Source of the DNA: Enhydrobacter aerosaccus
Lineage (GTDB): Bacteria; Pseudomonadota; Alphaproteobacteria; Reyranellales; Reyranellaceae
DNA: 64,000 bases
Direction: 5' to 3'
Assembly (NCBI GenBank): GCA_903832005.1
Contig: CAIKZO010000074.1
Span: 1 to 64,000, forward strand
Shown: piece after piece, positions 27,158-36,230 of the stretch
Layout: every line of letters begins with the position of its first letter
How positions within the stretch are numbered: the stretch's first letter is position 1
Translations under genes and position numbers: made by a program
Notes under the pieces: model-generated
Seen by the model: only the letters and a program-made list of their open reading frames with translations
Told to the model about the DNA's origin: nothing
The model's database searches: none

Positions 27158-28717
27158 CTATTTCTTGGTCATGTTCCAGAACACGGTGGCGGGCGCCGGG
27201 ATCAGGCCGTCGATGTTCGTGCGCAGTGCGGAAGGCTGGTAGAGCTGGCCGAGATTGACGTGGGTCGGCGCGTCGACCCAGTGCTTCTGCAGGGTCATCG
27301 CGATCTCTTTCTGCTTCACCGGATCACTCTCCTTCGCAAAAGCGTCACGAAGCTTCTCGATCTCGGGATCGCAGGGCCAACCGTACGAGGCCTTCTCGCA
27401 GGAAGCGTTGAAGAAGCTCGCCGTGATCGGATTGAGGATGTCGGCCGCACCCGAGTAGGTGAAGAAGGCATTCCAGCCGCCTTTGTCCGGCGGGTCCTTC
27501 CGGTTGCGGCGCGCGATGACCGTCTGCCAGTCCATCGCCTGCACATCGACCTTGAAGCCCGCGGCCTCCAGCTGTGCCTTGGCGACCGGCGCCAGGTTGG
27601 CCATCGCGGCGACATCGATCGACTGCAGCAGCACGACCGGCGTGCCGTCGTAGCCCGCGGCCTTGAGCAGTTCTTTTGCCTTGGCCGCGTCCTGGTTCAA
27701 CACGTCCTTCAGCCCCTCGTCGGAGCCGAGCGGCGTGCCGCAGATGAAGGGCTGCTTGCAGATTTTGTAGTATTTCGAATCGCCGACGGTGGCCTTGAGG
27801 AAGTCCTCCTGCCCGAACGCCACCATCGCGGCGTGCCGGATCCGGGGATCGTCGAACGGCTTGAACAGCGTGTTGAAGCGGAACACGTACTGGCTGCCCA
27901 GTGGATTGCTGTCGACCAGCTTCACATCCTTGTCCTTGGCGAGCAGCGGCAGCAGGTCGGACGGCGGATTCTGGATGACATCGATCTCGCCGTTCTCGAG
28001 GGCCGCGACCTGCGTCTGAGGATCGGCGATCCACAGCCATTCGACCCGATCGACCTCCGGCACCTTGCCACCGGCCAGTCCCGACGGCGGCTCGTCGCGC
28101 GGCTTGCTGACGGTGTTCTTGGTGAACACGACCTTCTCGCCGGGCTTCCATTCGTCGGCCTTGAAGACGAACGGACCGGAGCCGATCACATCCGCCGCCT
28201 TGATCTGCGTGTTGGGGTCGGTCTCCGCCGTCTTCTTCGGCATCATGAATGCCGGGCTCGACGACGGCTTGCTGAAGGCCGCCAGCACCATGCCGAACGG
28301 CTCCGTCATCTTCATCCGGAAGGTGCGCGCATCGACTGCCTCGAAGCCCGCGACCGACTTCATCATCCGCTGGCCGACTGTGTCGCGCGCGGCCCAGCGC
28401 TTGATCGAGGCAATGCAGTCGTCCGACGTGACCGGCTGGCCATCGCTCCACTTGATGTCGCGTAGAGTAAAGCTCCAGGTCAGCTTGTCGTCGGACACGG
28501 ACCAGCTCTCGACCATCTCGGGCTTGATCTGGAGCTTGTTGTCCAGCGCAAACAGCACGTCCCAGACCATGTAGCCAAAGTCGCGCTGGGCATAGGCCGT
28601 GGTCCAGATCGGATCGAGGATCTTCACGTCTGAACCCATCGCGACTTTCAGCGTCTGGGCCTGCGCCGTTCCCACCCATATACCTGCCAAGGCCAGGATC
28701 ATTGCGGATTTGCGCAT
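27158..28717 (-). CDS. ABC transporter substrate-binding protein, dipeptide/oligopeptide (family 5)
   Basis: A 519-residue periplasmic receptor; the signal peptide is MRKSAMILALAGIWVGTAQAQ. The opening VAMGSDVKILDPIWTTAYAQRDFGYMVWDVLF and the later LTWSFTLRDIKWSDGQPVTSDD are hallmark blocks of DppA-type proteins. No permease or ATPase genes are next to it, so it is an orphan receptor here. It follows the hydrolase gene by two bases, suggesting that the hydrolase acts on the imported compound. Confidence 0.9.
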   Translation of the reverse strand: MRKSAMILALAGIWVGTAQAQTLKVAMGSDVKILDPIWTTAYAQRDFGYMVWDVLFALDNKLQIKPEMVESWSVSDDKLTWSFTLRDIKWSDGQPVTSDDCIASIKRWAARDTVGQRMMKSVAGFEAVDARTFRMKMTEPFGMVLAAFSKPSSSPAFMMPKKTAETDPNTQIKAADVIGSGPFVFKADEWKPGEKVVFTKNTVSKPRDEPPSGLAGGKVPEVDRVEWLWIADPQTQVAALENGEIDVIQNPPSDLLPLLAKDKDVKLVDSNPLGSQYVFRFNTLFKPFDDPRIRHAAMVAFGQEDFLKATVGDSKYYKICKQPFICGTPLGSDEGLKDVLNQDAAKAKELLKAAGYDGTPVVLLQSIDVAAMANLAPVAKAQLEAAGFKVDVQAMDWQTVIARRNRKDPPDKGGWNAFFTYSGAADILNPITASFFNASCEKASYGWPCDPEIEKLRDAFAKESDPVKQKEIAMTLQKHWVDAPTHVNLGQLYQPSALRTNIDGLIPAPATVFWNMTKK

Positions 28718-28719
28718 AC

Positions 28720-29523
28720 TCAGCTCCCTCTCAGGCGCGACAGCTCGGTCGCGAGAAATATCTTGGCCCGCTCGATGATTGGCCACGGGTCATGGCCGAC
28801 GCCCGGCACCAGCTCGTGCGTGACGGCGACGCCCGCCTCGACGAGGGAGGCCCGCAGCGCCTCCAATCGATCCGGCCGCGAAGCGCCCGCAATGTTGGCG
28901 TCCGGCATCCAGTAGCGGCCGCCTTCGCGATGCGTGATCTCGTGCGTCTCGAGATCGGCCGCACCGACCACCGTCTGCACCGGCACGCGACGCAGGGCCT
29001 CGCGGTCGACCGCGACGCCGCGCGTGCCGACCCACCAGTCCCAGCGGTCGCTCACCAGGGTCACCGAGCCGGGGGCGGCGATCGAGGTGGCCCAGAGCCG
29101 GGCAGGCTGGCGCAGCAGGAAGCGGTTCACGAACTGCGCGCCGCCGGAAAAGCCGAACAGGCCAAAGCGCGCGAACGGCACGCCCCAGCGCGCGGTAACA
29201 TCCTCGACCATGCCGAGCAGGATCTCGTCGTACTGGATGCCGGGCTCGACGAGATACTTGTAGCCGTCGGGATTGTCGTCGCCCGCCACGCCGACCGGGA
29301 ACAACGGACACAGGATCAATGCGTTGTGCGTGTCGCCGAACGCCTGAAAGCGGTCGCGGAAGTCCATGAAGGTGCGCGGGCTGCCGTGCACGACCACGAC
29401 CAGCTCGGGCGGCATAGTACTCTCGCGATAGCCCGGCGGTACGTAGAGGCAATAGGAAAAGCGCGGGTCGAGCTTGGCGGCATAGACGGCGGTGAGGCCG
29501 ATATCGTAGGGGCCGAGTTTCAT
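28720..29523 (-). CDS. Alpha/beta-fold hydrolase
   Basis: A 267-residue cytoplasmic hydrolase. VVVVHGSPRT is the oxyanion strand/loop, GLFGFSGGAQF the nucleophile elbow with Ser, and VPGVGHDPW the catalytic His region. The start ATG at 29523 faces a GntR gene across 48 bp. It is probably an esterase or peptidase-like enzyme acting on the ligand of the neighbouring binding protein; this is inference. Confidence 0.83.
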   Translation of the reverse strand: MKLGPYDIGLTAVYAAKLDPRFSYCLYVPPGYRESTMPPELVVVVHGSPRTFMDFRDRFQAFGDTHNALILCPLFPVGVAGDDNPDGYKYLVEPGIQYDEILLGMVEDVTARWGVPFARFGLFGFSGGAQFVNRFLLRQPARLWATSIAAPGSVTLVSDRWDWWVGTRGVAVDREALRRVPVQTVVGAADLETHEITHREGGRYWMPDANIAGASRPDRLEALRASLVEAGVAVTHELVPGVGHDPWPIIERAKIFLATELSRLRGS

Positions 29524-29533
29524 GGTATATTTT

Positions 29534-29553
29534 TGATCCAAAATGTGATCCAA
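29534..29553. promoter_or_regulatory. Direct repeat TGATCCAA x2, candidate regulator site
   Basis: TGATCCAA occurs at 29534-29541 and 29546-29553, twelve bases start to start, about one helical turn. It fills the 48-bp gap between the divergent hydrolase and GntR genes. GntR operators are usually inverted, so this could be two half sites or another protein's site. Confidence 0.45.
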
Positions 29554-29571
29554 TTCTTGAGGACAGCACGA

Positions 29572-30240
29572 ATGGAATCAAGAAGGAAAACCCGAGGTGT
29601 CGAAGCCGTCGCAGCGGCGATCGCCGCTGATATCGGCTCCGGCCTGCTGGGCAACGGTGCCTGGCTGAAGCAGGTCGACATCGAGGCACGCTACGGCTGT
29701 ACAAGGGCCGACTCCCGGCGTGCGCTGGAAGCGCTTGCCATCAAGGGCAAGGTCCAGCGCATTCCACAGCGCGGCTACTACGTGACGGTGATCGACGAGG
29801 CGAGCCGAGCTGAACTGGTCGAGGTGCGCGTTGTCCTCGAGACGGCGGCGGTTCCCGGTATCGTCGAGCGGGCAACGGCCGCGGACGTCCGCGACCTGCG
29901 GCGCCTCGCCAATGAATTTGCCGCGGCGGTGAAGCACGGCGACGCCGCGGAGAAATACGAGACCAACCGCGCCTTCCATGTAAGGCTGACCGAGCTCTGC
30001 CCCAATCGAGAGCTGGCGAAACTGGCGCTTGCCGTGCGCGGTGACCTGCCGACGACCCCGATGGTGCAGTGGCATTCACAGGCCCGCATCGAGCGCTCGT
30101 GCCGGGAGCATCTGGAGATCGTCGAAGCGCTGGCCAAGCGCGATGCCTCGACGCTGAAGGCTCTCATCGCTCGCCACATCCGACAGCCGGACGTCGCAAA
30201 AAAAGCGCGTTTGAACGCTGCCCACGAACGTGCGACGTAG
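29572..30240 (+). CDS. GntR family transcriptional regulator (FCD type)
   Basis: A 222-residue regulator starting at ATG 29572 behind TTGAGGACAG. The winged helix (WLKQVDIEARYGCTRADSRRALEALAIKGKVQRIPQRGYYV) is followed by an FCD domain with VRLTELCPNRELAKLAL and EHLEIVEALAKRDA. It is divergent from the hydrolase/binding-protein pair and upstream of the dehalogenase and ammonia-lyase genes. It probably controls both directions. Confidence 0.86.
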   Translation: MESRRKTRGVEAVAAAIAADIGSGLLGNGAWLKQVDIEARYGCTRADSRRALEALAIKGKVQRIPQRGYYVTVIDEASRAELVEVRVVLETAAVPGIVERATAADVRDLRRLANEFAAAVKHGDAAEKYETNRAFHVRLTELCPNRELAKLALAVRGDLPTTPMVQWHSQARIERSCREHLEIVEALAKRDASTLKALIARHIRQPDVAKKARLNAAHERAT

Positions 30241-30262
30241 CGAGGCAACTTCGGAGTTTTCG

Positions 30263-30949
30263 ATGAACGCCGCCCTCAGTCGCACCGAGATTTGCGTGTT
30301 CGATGCCTACGGCACGCTCTACGACTTCAATTCGGCGGTTGCCCGCCATCGCGACGCGATCGGACCGAAGGCGGACACGCTCTCCGAGATGTGGCGCAGC
30401 AAGCAGGTCCAGTACACCTGGCTGCGCAACAGCATGGGCACCTATTCGCCGTTCTGGCAGGTGACCGGTGATGCGCTCGATCATTGCCTCGCGACTGTGG
30501 GCATCACCGACAAATCGGTGCGGGAAAAGCTGATGGGCGCCTACCTGGCGCTCGATCCCTTTCCCGAAGTGCCGGCCATGCTGGAGACGCTGAAGAAAGC
30601 GGGCAAGCGGCTGGCGATCCTGTCGAACGGCAATCCCGACATGCTCGACCCGATGGTCAAGGCCTCTGGCCTCGCCGACTACTTCGAGGCGGTGATCAGC
30701 GTCGATGACGCCAAGGTCTTCAAGGTCGATCCCAAGACCTACGAGCTGGTGAAGAAGCGCACCGGCGTGAGTTCCGACAAGGTCTGCTTCCTGTCCTCGA
30801 ATTGTTGGGATGCGCATGGCGCGGCGCAGTTCGGCTTCAACGTCCTCTGGGTGAACCGCGGCAGCCTGCCGGAAGACATCCTGCCCGGCAAGATCGTGGC
30901 CCAGATCAAGGACCTCTCCCACCTTCCCTCTGAACTTGGTGTTTCGTGA
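30263..30949 (+). CDS. Haloacid dehalogenase type II / HAD hydrolase
   Basis: A 228-residue enzyme with the L-2-haloacid dehalogenase pattern: nucleophile Asp14 in VFDAYGTLYD, LSNGNPDML with the Ser/Asn pair, the Lys of KVDPKTYELV and SSNCWDAHGAAQFG. Aromatic and Arg residues of the type II cap are plausible but not checked. The start at 30263 behind CGGAG is better than the GTG at 30230. Its stop shares one base with the next gene's ATG. Dehalogenation of 2-haloacids is the family's best-known role; other HAD substrates are possible. Confidence 0.85.
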   Translation: MNAALSRTEICVFDAYGTLYDFNSAVARHRDAIGPKADTLSEMWRSKQVQYTWLRNSMGTYSPFWQVTGDALDHCLATVGITDKSVREKLMGAYLALDPFPEVPAMLETLKKAGKRLAILSNGNPDMLDPMVKASGLADYFEAVISVDDAKVFKVDPKTYELVKKRTGVSSDKVCFLSSNCWDAHGAAQFGFNVLWVNRGSLPEDILPGKIVAQIKDLSHLPSELGVS

Positions 30950-31932
30950 TGACCGCTTTTCCAACTTTCGCCGACGTCCAGGCCGCCGCCCGCCGCCTCG
31001 AGGGCATCGCGATCCGCACACCGCTGCTCGAGAACGCCCGCGTGAATGCCAAGCTGGGCGGCCGCCTGTTCATCAAGGCCGAGTGCCTGCAACGCACCGG
31101 CTCCTTCAAGATCCGCGGCGCCTACAATTTCCTGGCGTCGATGAGTGAGGTCGATCGCAAGAAGGGCGCCGTCGGCTGGTCCTCGGGCAACCATGCGCAG
31201 GGTCTGGCCGAGGCTGGCCGCCTGTTGGGCGTGAAGACGACCATCGTCATGCCGGCCGATGCGCCGGCGCTCAAAGTCGCCAACACGCGCGCGTCGGGCG
31301 CGGAGGTCGTGCTCTACGACCGCGTGAAGGACAGCCGCGAGGAGATTGGTCTTGGCATCGCCGCCAGAACCGGCGCCACCGTCGTGCCGCCTTATGACCA
31401 TGTCTGGATCCTGACCGGCCAGGGTACGGCGGGTCTCGAACTGGCCGAACAGGCCAAGGCGCTGGGCGTCACGCTCGATGCGGTCGCGGCCCCCTGCTCC
31501 GGCGGCGGCCTGTCGACCGGCGTGGCGTTGGGCGTCAAGGGCATCATGCCGAACGCCACCGTGCATGCGGGCGAGCCGGCAGGCTTCGACGATCTCGCGC
31601 GCTCGCTGGCGAGCGGCAAGAAGGAGAAGAACGCCAGGCTCTCGGGCTCGATCTGCGACGCGCTGCTGGCGCCCGAGCCGGGCGACGTCACCTTCCCGCT
31701 GGCGAAGACCGTGCTGGGGCCGGGCCTGGTCGTGACCGACGAGGAAGTGCTCGACGCGATGGAAGTGGCGTTCCGCGAGTTTAAGCTCGTGGTCGAGCCG
31801 GGCGGCGCGGTGGCGCTGGCGGCAGCGCTGACCGGCAAGCTGCCGGTGAAGGGCCGCAATGTCGCCGTCGTCTGCTCCGGCGGCAACGTCGATCACGCCA
31901 CCTTCGCGCGGGCTCTCGCCCGCCATTCGTAG
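30949..31932 (+). CDS. PLP-dependent threonine/serine dehydratase-like ammonia-lyase
   Basis: A 327-residue fold-type II PLP enzyme. Lys54 in RTGSFKIRGA forms the Schiff base, SSGNHAQG clamps the substrate carboxylate, and SGGGLSTGVA binds phosphate. It has no C-terminal ACT domain, so it is the catabolic or hydroxyaspartate-dehydratase kind without isoleucine feedback. It is coupled to the dehalogenase gene (TGATG), implying a shared pathway for a hydroxy- or halo-amino acid. Confidence 0.87.
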   Translation: MTAFPTFADVQAAARRLEGIAIRTPLLENARVNAKLGGRLFIKAECLQRTGSFKIRGAYNFLASMSEVDRKKGAVGWSSGNHAQGLAEAGRLLGVKTTIVMPADAPALKVANTRASGAEVVLYDRVKDSREEIGLGIAARTGATVVPPYDHVWILTGQGTAGLELAEQAKALGVTLDAVAAPCSGGGLSTGVALGVKGIMPNATVHAGEPAGFDDLARSLASGKKEKNARLSGSICDALLAPEPGDVTFPLAKTVLGPGLVVTDEEVLDAMEVAFREFKLVVEPGGAVALAAALTGKLPVKGRNVAVVCSGGNVDHATFARALARHS

Positions 31933-31943
31933 GAGAAGGAACC

Positions 31944-32555
31944 ATGCCGGATCTCGTCACAACCGAAGCCGAACTCGAGGCGATCTACGGCCTGCCGGCC
32001 GGTCCGGCCGTGACCAAGGAGATCGACCACATCTCCGACCACTATCGCCGCTTCATCGAGACTTCGCCGTTCGTCGTCCTGGCGACGTCGGGTCCGGAGG
32101 GGCTCGACTGCACACCGCGCGGCGATCCGGCCGGCTTCGTCCGCGTGGTCGACCGGCGGACGGTCCTGCTGCCCGACCGGCGCGGCAACAACCGCATCGA
32201 CACGCTGCGCAACATCGTCCGCGACCCGCGCATTGCGCTGCTGTTCCTGATCCCCGGCATCGGCCGGACGCTGCGCATCAACGGCCGTGCGGCGATCAGC
32301 GTCAATCAAGAGCTCTGCCAGTCCTTCACGATGGAAGGCAAGGTGCCGCGCAGCGTCATCGTCGTCACGGCGGAAAGCGTCTACACGCAGTGCCCCAAGG
32401 CGCTGGTGCGATCGCATCTATGGGACGCTTCCAGGCATCTTGCCGAGAGCGACCTGCCCAGCAGCGGCACGATCATGAAGGCCCTGCAGCAGGGCTTCGA
32501 CGGCGACAGCTACGACCGCGAGTACCCGCAAAAGCTCAAGGAAACGATCTACTAA
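31944..32555 (+). CDS. Pyridoxamine 5'-phosphate oxidase-family flavoprotein
   Basis: A 203-residue FMN-binding split-barrel protein of the MSMEG_1061-like group (ISDHYRRFIETSPFVVLATSG; DRRGNNRIDTLRNIVRDPRIALLFLIPG; LRINGRA). It is probably an oxidoreductase, not the true PdxH. It follows the ammonia-lyase by 11 bp. Its stop overlaps that of the opposing ABC permease by four bases. Confidence 0.85.
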   Translation: MPDLVTTEAELEAIYGLPAGPAVTKEIDHISDHYRRFIETSPFVVLATSGPEGLDCTPRGDPAGFVRVVDRRTVLLPDRRGNNRIDTLRNIVRDPRIALLFLIPGIGRTLRINGRAAISVNQELCQSFTMEGKVPRSVIVVTAESVYTQCPKALVRSHLWDASRHLAESDLPSSGTIMKALQQGFDGDSYDREYPQKLKETIY

Positions 32556-33505
32556 AGCCTTCGACGGCCCCTAAGCCGAGTGAGTTGCTGATCGGCCAGG
32601 ACGCCGATCAGAATAACCGTGCCCATCACGGCGAAGTTGAGCGAGCTCGGAATGCCCAGCAGGTTCACGAGGTTCTGCAGCATCTGGAGCAGGATCGCGC
32701 CCAGCACGATGCCCAGGATCGAGCCCTCGCCGCCACGCAATGAGCATCCGCCCAGCACCGCGGCGGCGATGCCGTAGAGTTCGTAGAAATTGCCGTGGCT
32801 CGCGGGCGAAATCGAGCGCGTGTACATCGCCAGATAAATCGACGAGAGACCGGCCAGGCCGCCGCTGATCACATAGGCCGCCGCGATGATGCGCCCGGTG
32901 CGGATGCCGGAATAGCGCGCCGCTTCCTCATTCTTGCCTACGGCAAAGAGGTAACGCCCAAACACCGAGCGGTGCAGCAGCACGCCCATCACCAGTGCCA
33001 CCAACAGGAAGACGATGAAGGAATGCGGCACGCCGAAGGTGCGGCCGGCCGTCATCCACTCCAGGGTCGGGAAACTCTGACCGAACTCGAAGCCCGCCGT
33101 GCCGTCGTTGGTGTAGTAGCGCGCGACACCACGGTAGATCAGCAGGCCGCACAAGGTGACGATGAAGGGCTGCAACTTGAGTCGCGTCACCAGGAAGCCG
33201 TGGACCGCACCCAGCACGACCCCGCACGCCACGATGATCGGCACCGCCAGCCACCACTCGACGCGCCACGTCACCAGCAGGTCGATGAAGATCACGCCCA
33301 GCAGGGCGAACATCGAGCCGATAGCGAGATCGATGCCGCCGGTGATGATGACGAAGCCTTCGCCGATCGAGAACAGGCCGAACAGGCCCACGAGGTTGGC
33401 GGTGTTGGCGAGGTTGATCGGCGAGATGAAGCGCGGATTGAGGATCGCCACGACCACGCCCACGACCACGATCAGCAGGAAAAGACCCAGATCCTTCTTC
33501 AGCAC
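32552..33505 (-). CDS. Sugar ABC transporter permease, RbsC type
   Basis: A 317-residue inner-membrane permease with about eight or more helices and the BPD_transp_2 blocks (EGFVIITGGIDLAIGSMFAL; AAVLGGCSLRGGEGSILGIVLGA). The start is a GTG at 33505, inside the end of the ATPase gene (7-bp overlap), so translation is coupled. It forms a ribose-type importer with the ATPase and binding protein upstream. Confidence 0.92.
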   Translation of the reverse strand: MLKKDLGLFLLIVVVGVVVAILNPRFISPINLANTANLVGLFGLFSIGEGFVIITGGIDLAIGSMFALLGVIFIDLLVTWRVEWWLAVPIIVACGVVLGAVHGFLVTRLKLQPFIVTLCGLLIYRGVARYYTNDGTAGFEFGQSFPTLEWMTAGRTFGVPHSFIVFLLVALVMGVLLHRSVFGRYLFAVGKNEEAARYSGIRTGRIIAAAYVISGGLAGLSSIYLAMYTRSISPASHGNFYELYGIAAAVLGGCSLRGGEGSILGIVLGAILLQMLQNLVNLLGIPSSLNFAVMGTVILIGVLADQQLTRLRGRRRL

Positions 33506-35031
33506 GCCACGTTCTCCGCTTCCTGCATGTCCCGTTGTCCCACGGCCAGCCGCATCACGCTCTCTTCGCTGAAGGCCGTCCGCTCGAGGAAACCACCGAT
33601 CCGGCCCTCGCGCATCACCACGATGCGGTCGCTGACGCCGATCACTTCTTCCATGTCGCTCGAGATCATGAGGACCGCGACGCCGTCATCGGCCAGCCCA
33701 CGCATCAACTTGTATATCTCCGACTTCGAGCCGACGTCGATGCCGCGCGTCGGCTCGTCGAAGATCACGACCTTGGGCGTCATCGACAGCCACTTGGCCA
33801 GCACGACTTTCTGCTGGTTGCCGCCGGACAGCGTTCCGACCAGCGTATCGATCGAGGCCGTACGGATGTCGAGCGCCGCCTTGCGCTCCTCCGCGTTACG
33901 CCGCTCGGCACCGCTACCGATGAGCGCGCCCGAAGCAAAGGCCATGAGGTTGGCGAGCGAGATGTTCTCGTTCACCGAGAATTCGAGCACGAGGCCGGAA
34001 CGCTTCCGGTCCTCGGGGATCAGGAAGATGCCGTGGTCGATGGCGTCGCGCGGCGTGCGGATGGTGACCGGGCGGCCGGCCAGGCGAACCTCGCCGCCGG
34101 CGGGCGTGTCGACGCCGAACAGCGCGCAGGCAAGTTCCGTGCGGCCCGCCCCGACCAGCCCCGCCATGCCCAGAATCTCGCCCGCGTGCAGGGCAAGGTC
34201 GAGCGCGTGGGACGGATGCGCGCTGGTCCGGAAGCCCGCGATCTCCAGCACCGCCTCACCCACGGGGCGCTGCGGCGGAATATAGAGCGCGCGCAGGTCG
34301 CGGCCGATCATCAGGCGGATCATCGCCTCATGCCCGATCTCGTGCCGCGACAGCCCGCCCACCACCGCGCCGTCGCGCAGCACGACGACCCGGTCGGCAC
34401 ACTGTTCGACCTCATTCAGGCGATGCGAGATGAAGATCACCGCCACGCCGGCGGCCTTCAACTCGGCGATCACCTTCAGGAGGCGCGCCGTTTCCGACGC
34501 GGTCAGGCTCGATGTGGGCTCGTCCATGATGACGATTCGCGCGTCGAGCGACAGCGCCTTGGCGATCTCGACCAGTTGGCGCTGGGCCAGCGACAGGTTG
34601 GCGATCGGCGTGCGCGCCTCGAAATCGACGCCGAGCCGCTGCAGCAACGGCGTCACCCTGGCTTCCAGCGCCTTGCGGTCGACCAGCTTGAGCGGCCCGC
34701 CGAATACAGGCTCGCGGCCGATCATGACATTGGCCGCGACGTCGAGATTGTCGAAGAGATTCAGCTCCTGGTGCACGAAGGCGATACCCGCCGCCATCGC
34801 GCCCGCCACCGACAGCGCCGCATGTTCAGCACCGTCGATGCGGATCGCCCCGCCGCTCGGCTCGACGACCCCGCCCAGAATTTTCATCAGGGTCGACTTG
34901 CCGGCGCCGTTCTCGCCGATCAGCGCCAGCACTTCGCCCCGCTCGACGTGAAGGCTGACGCGATCGAGCGCCTTCACGCCGGGGTAGGTCTTGCTGACGG
35001 AAGCGAGTTCGAGGAGACGCTCGGCGCTCAT
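33499..35031 (-). CDS. Sugar ABC transporter ATP-binding protein, RbsA type (two ATPase domains)
   Basis: A 510-residue tandem ATPase. The first half has Walker A GENGAGKST, signature LSLAQRQLVEIAKAL and MDEPTSSL. The second half has a degenerate Walker A (GLVGAGRTE) and signature LSGGNQQKVVLAKWL with FDEPTRGIDVG. This full/degenerate pair is normal for RbsA/MglA. It is separated from the binding-protein gene by a 92-bp palindromic element. Confidence 0.93.
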   Translation of the reverse strand: MSAERLLELASVSKTYPGVKALDRVSLHVERGEVLALIGENGAGKSTLMKILGGVVEPSGGAIRIDGAEHAALSVAGAMAAGIAFVHQELNLFDNLDVAANVMIGREPVFGGPLKLVDRKALEARVTPLLQRLGVDFEARTPIANLSLAQRQLVEIAKALSLDARIVIMDEPTSSLTASETARLLKVIAELKAAGVAVIFISHRLNEVEQCADRVVVLRDGAVVGGLSRHEIGHEAMIRLMIGRDLRALYIPPQRPVGEAVLEIAGFRTSAHPSHALDLALHAGEILGMAGLVGAGRTELACALFGVDTPAGGEVRLAGRPVTIRTPRDAIDHGIFLIPEDRKRSGLVLEFSVNENISLANLMAFASGALIGSGAERRNAEERKAALDIRTASIDTLVGTLSGGNQQKVVLAKWLSMTPKVVIFDEPTRGIDVGSKSEIYKLMRGLADDGVAVLMISSDMEEVIGVSDRIVVMREGRIGGFLERTAFSEESVMRLAVGQRDMQEAENVAC

Positions 35032-35033
35032 AT

Positions 35034-35125
35034 CGTCATCCCGAGCGCAGCCGAGGGACCTCTCTTTTGTAGGTGCGATGACAAAAGAGGTCCCTCGACT
35101 TCGCTTCGCTCCGCTCGGGATGACG
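35034..35125. repeat. 92-bp imperfect palindromic intergenic element
   Basis: It opens with CGTCATCCCGAG and closes with the exact reverse complement. Inside, GAGGGACCTCT and AGAGGTCCCTCG arms extend the stem around a short loop. The CATCCCGAGCG... type is a dispersed repeat in many alphaproteobacterial genomes (from memory). It lies between the binding protein and ATPase genes of the operon. Confidence 0.82.
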
Positions 35126-35131
35126 CTTGTT

Positions 35132-36085
35132 TTACTTCTTGCCCTGCCGCGCCTTCAGCTCGGCCCAGAAGGAATCGACATTGTCCTTCTCGATGATCTT
35201 GGTCGGGATGATGATGAGCTTGTTGGCGGGCACGAACGACTTGTCGCCTTCGAGGAACTTGGCCATGTCCTTCATGCCCTGGTAGCCCCACTCGTAGGGC
35301 TGCTGCACGACGGTGCCGACGATCGTGCCTTCCTTGACGCCGCCCAAGGTGATGGCGTCCTCGTCGAAGCCGATGATCGTCACCTTGCCGATCTTGCCCG
35401 CTTCCTTCAGCGCCTCGTAGATGCGCGGCGTGTTGTAGGAATAGAAGCCGACCATGCAGTTGATCTCGGGATGGGCGGTGATCGTGTCCTCGACGTTGCG
35501 CTTGGCGCGGGTCTGGTCGATGTCGTCGGCGCGCACGTCGACCAGCTCGATCTTTGTGCCCTTGATCACTTCCTTCACGCCGTCGATGCGCTCGCGCGCA
35601 TTGTCGGCGCCCGGCAGTCCGACGAAGCCCATGCATTTGCCGCCGTTCGGCATCGCCTTGACCATCAACTGGCCGGCCTGCTTGCCCGCCTCGACGTTGG
35701 ACGAGCCGATATAGACGACGCGCTTGCTGCTGGGCGCGTCGCTGTCGGTGGTGAACAGCGCCACCTGGCCGCCGACGCGATTGAGCGCGTCGCCCATGGT
35801 CTTGGGGTCGACGGGGCTCACCAGGATGCCGGCGACGCCCGCGGCCACGAGATCGTCCATCATGCGGGTCTGGATCGCCGCCGACGACTGCTCGGGATAC
35901 TTGAACGTCAGAGTATAGTTCGGAAGTTCGCTCTGGGCCTTCTTGACGCCCGCTTCGGCGGCTTTCCAGAAGTCCGAGGCGCCGTTCACGACGAAGGCCA
36001 GGGTCTTCTTGTCGGCCGATTGGGTGGTGCCGGTGAGACCAATCAGGGTCGCGGCAACGACAGCAGCGGTCAGCATCTTCTTCAT
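35132..36085 (-). CDS. Sugar ABC transporter substrate-binding protein, RbsB type
   Basis: A 317-residue periplasmic receptor with signal MKKMLTAAVVAATLIGLTGTTQSA and the LacI-like fold of Peripla_BP_4 proteins (FVVNGASDFWKAAEAGVKKAQSE; GILVSPVDPKTMGDALNR; FDEDAITLGGVKEGTIVGTVVQQPYEWGY). It is first in the operon. The ligand may be a pentose, polyol or similar; no catabolic sugar gene is adjacent to narrow this. Confidence 0.92.
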   Translation of the reverse strand: MKKMLTAAVVAATLIGLTGTTQSADKKTLAFVVNGASDFWKAAEAGVKKAQSELPNYTLTFKYPEQSSAAIQTRMMDDLVAAGVAGILVSPVDPKTMGDALNRVGGQVALFTTDSDAPSSKRVVYIGSSNVEAGKQAGQLMVKAMPNGGKCMGFVGLPGADNARERIDGVKEVIKGTKIELVDVRADDIDQTRAKRNVEDTITAHPEINCMVGFYSYNTPRIYEALKEAGKIGKVTIIGFDEDAITLGGVKEGTIVGTVVQQPYEWGYQGMKDMAKFLEGDKSFVPANKLIIIPTKIIEKDNVDSFWAELKARQGKK

Positions 36086-36128
36086 GTTCTTCCTCCCGAA
36101 TGGCGAGTGGCACGACCCGATCGCCTAT

Positions 36129-36158
36129 CGATTTGTTGTCGATTGAGCGACCAAATCG
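36129..36158. promoter_or_regulatory. Inverted repeat CGATTTG...CAAATCG, candidate operator
   Basis: Seven-base arms with 16 bases between, in the 145-bp gap between the binding protein (minus) and cyclase (plus) genes. The rest of this gap shows nothing else I recognise. No regulator gene is adjacent, so the binding protein is unknown. Confidence 0.4.
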
Positions 36159-36230
36159 TTGTTAAACAGCTAGTCAGAGGCCGGCGGGATCGTCAACCCT
36201 GCCAGGGAAGTTCGGAGATATGCAGTCAAC

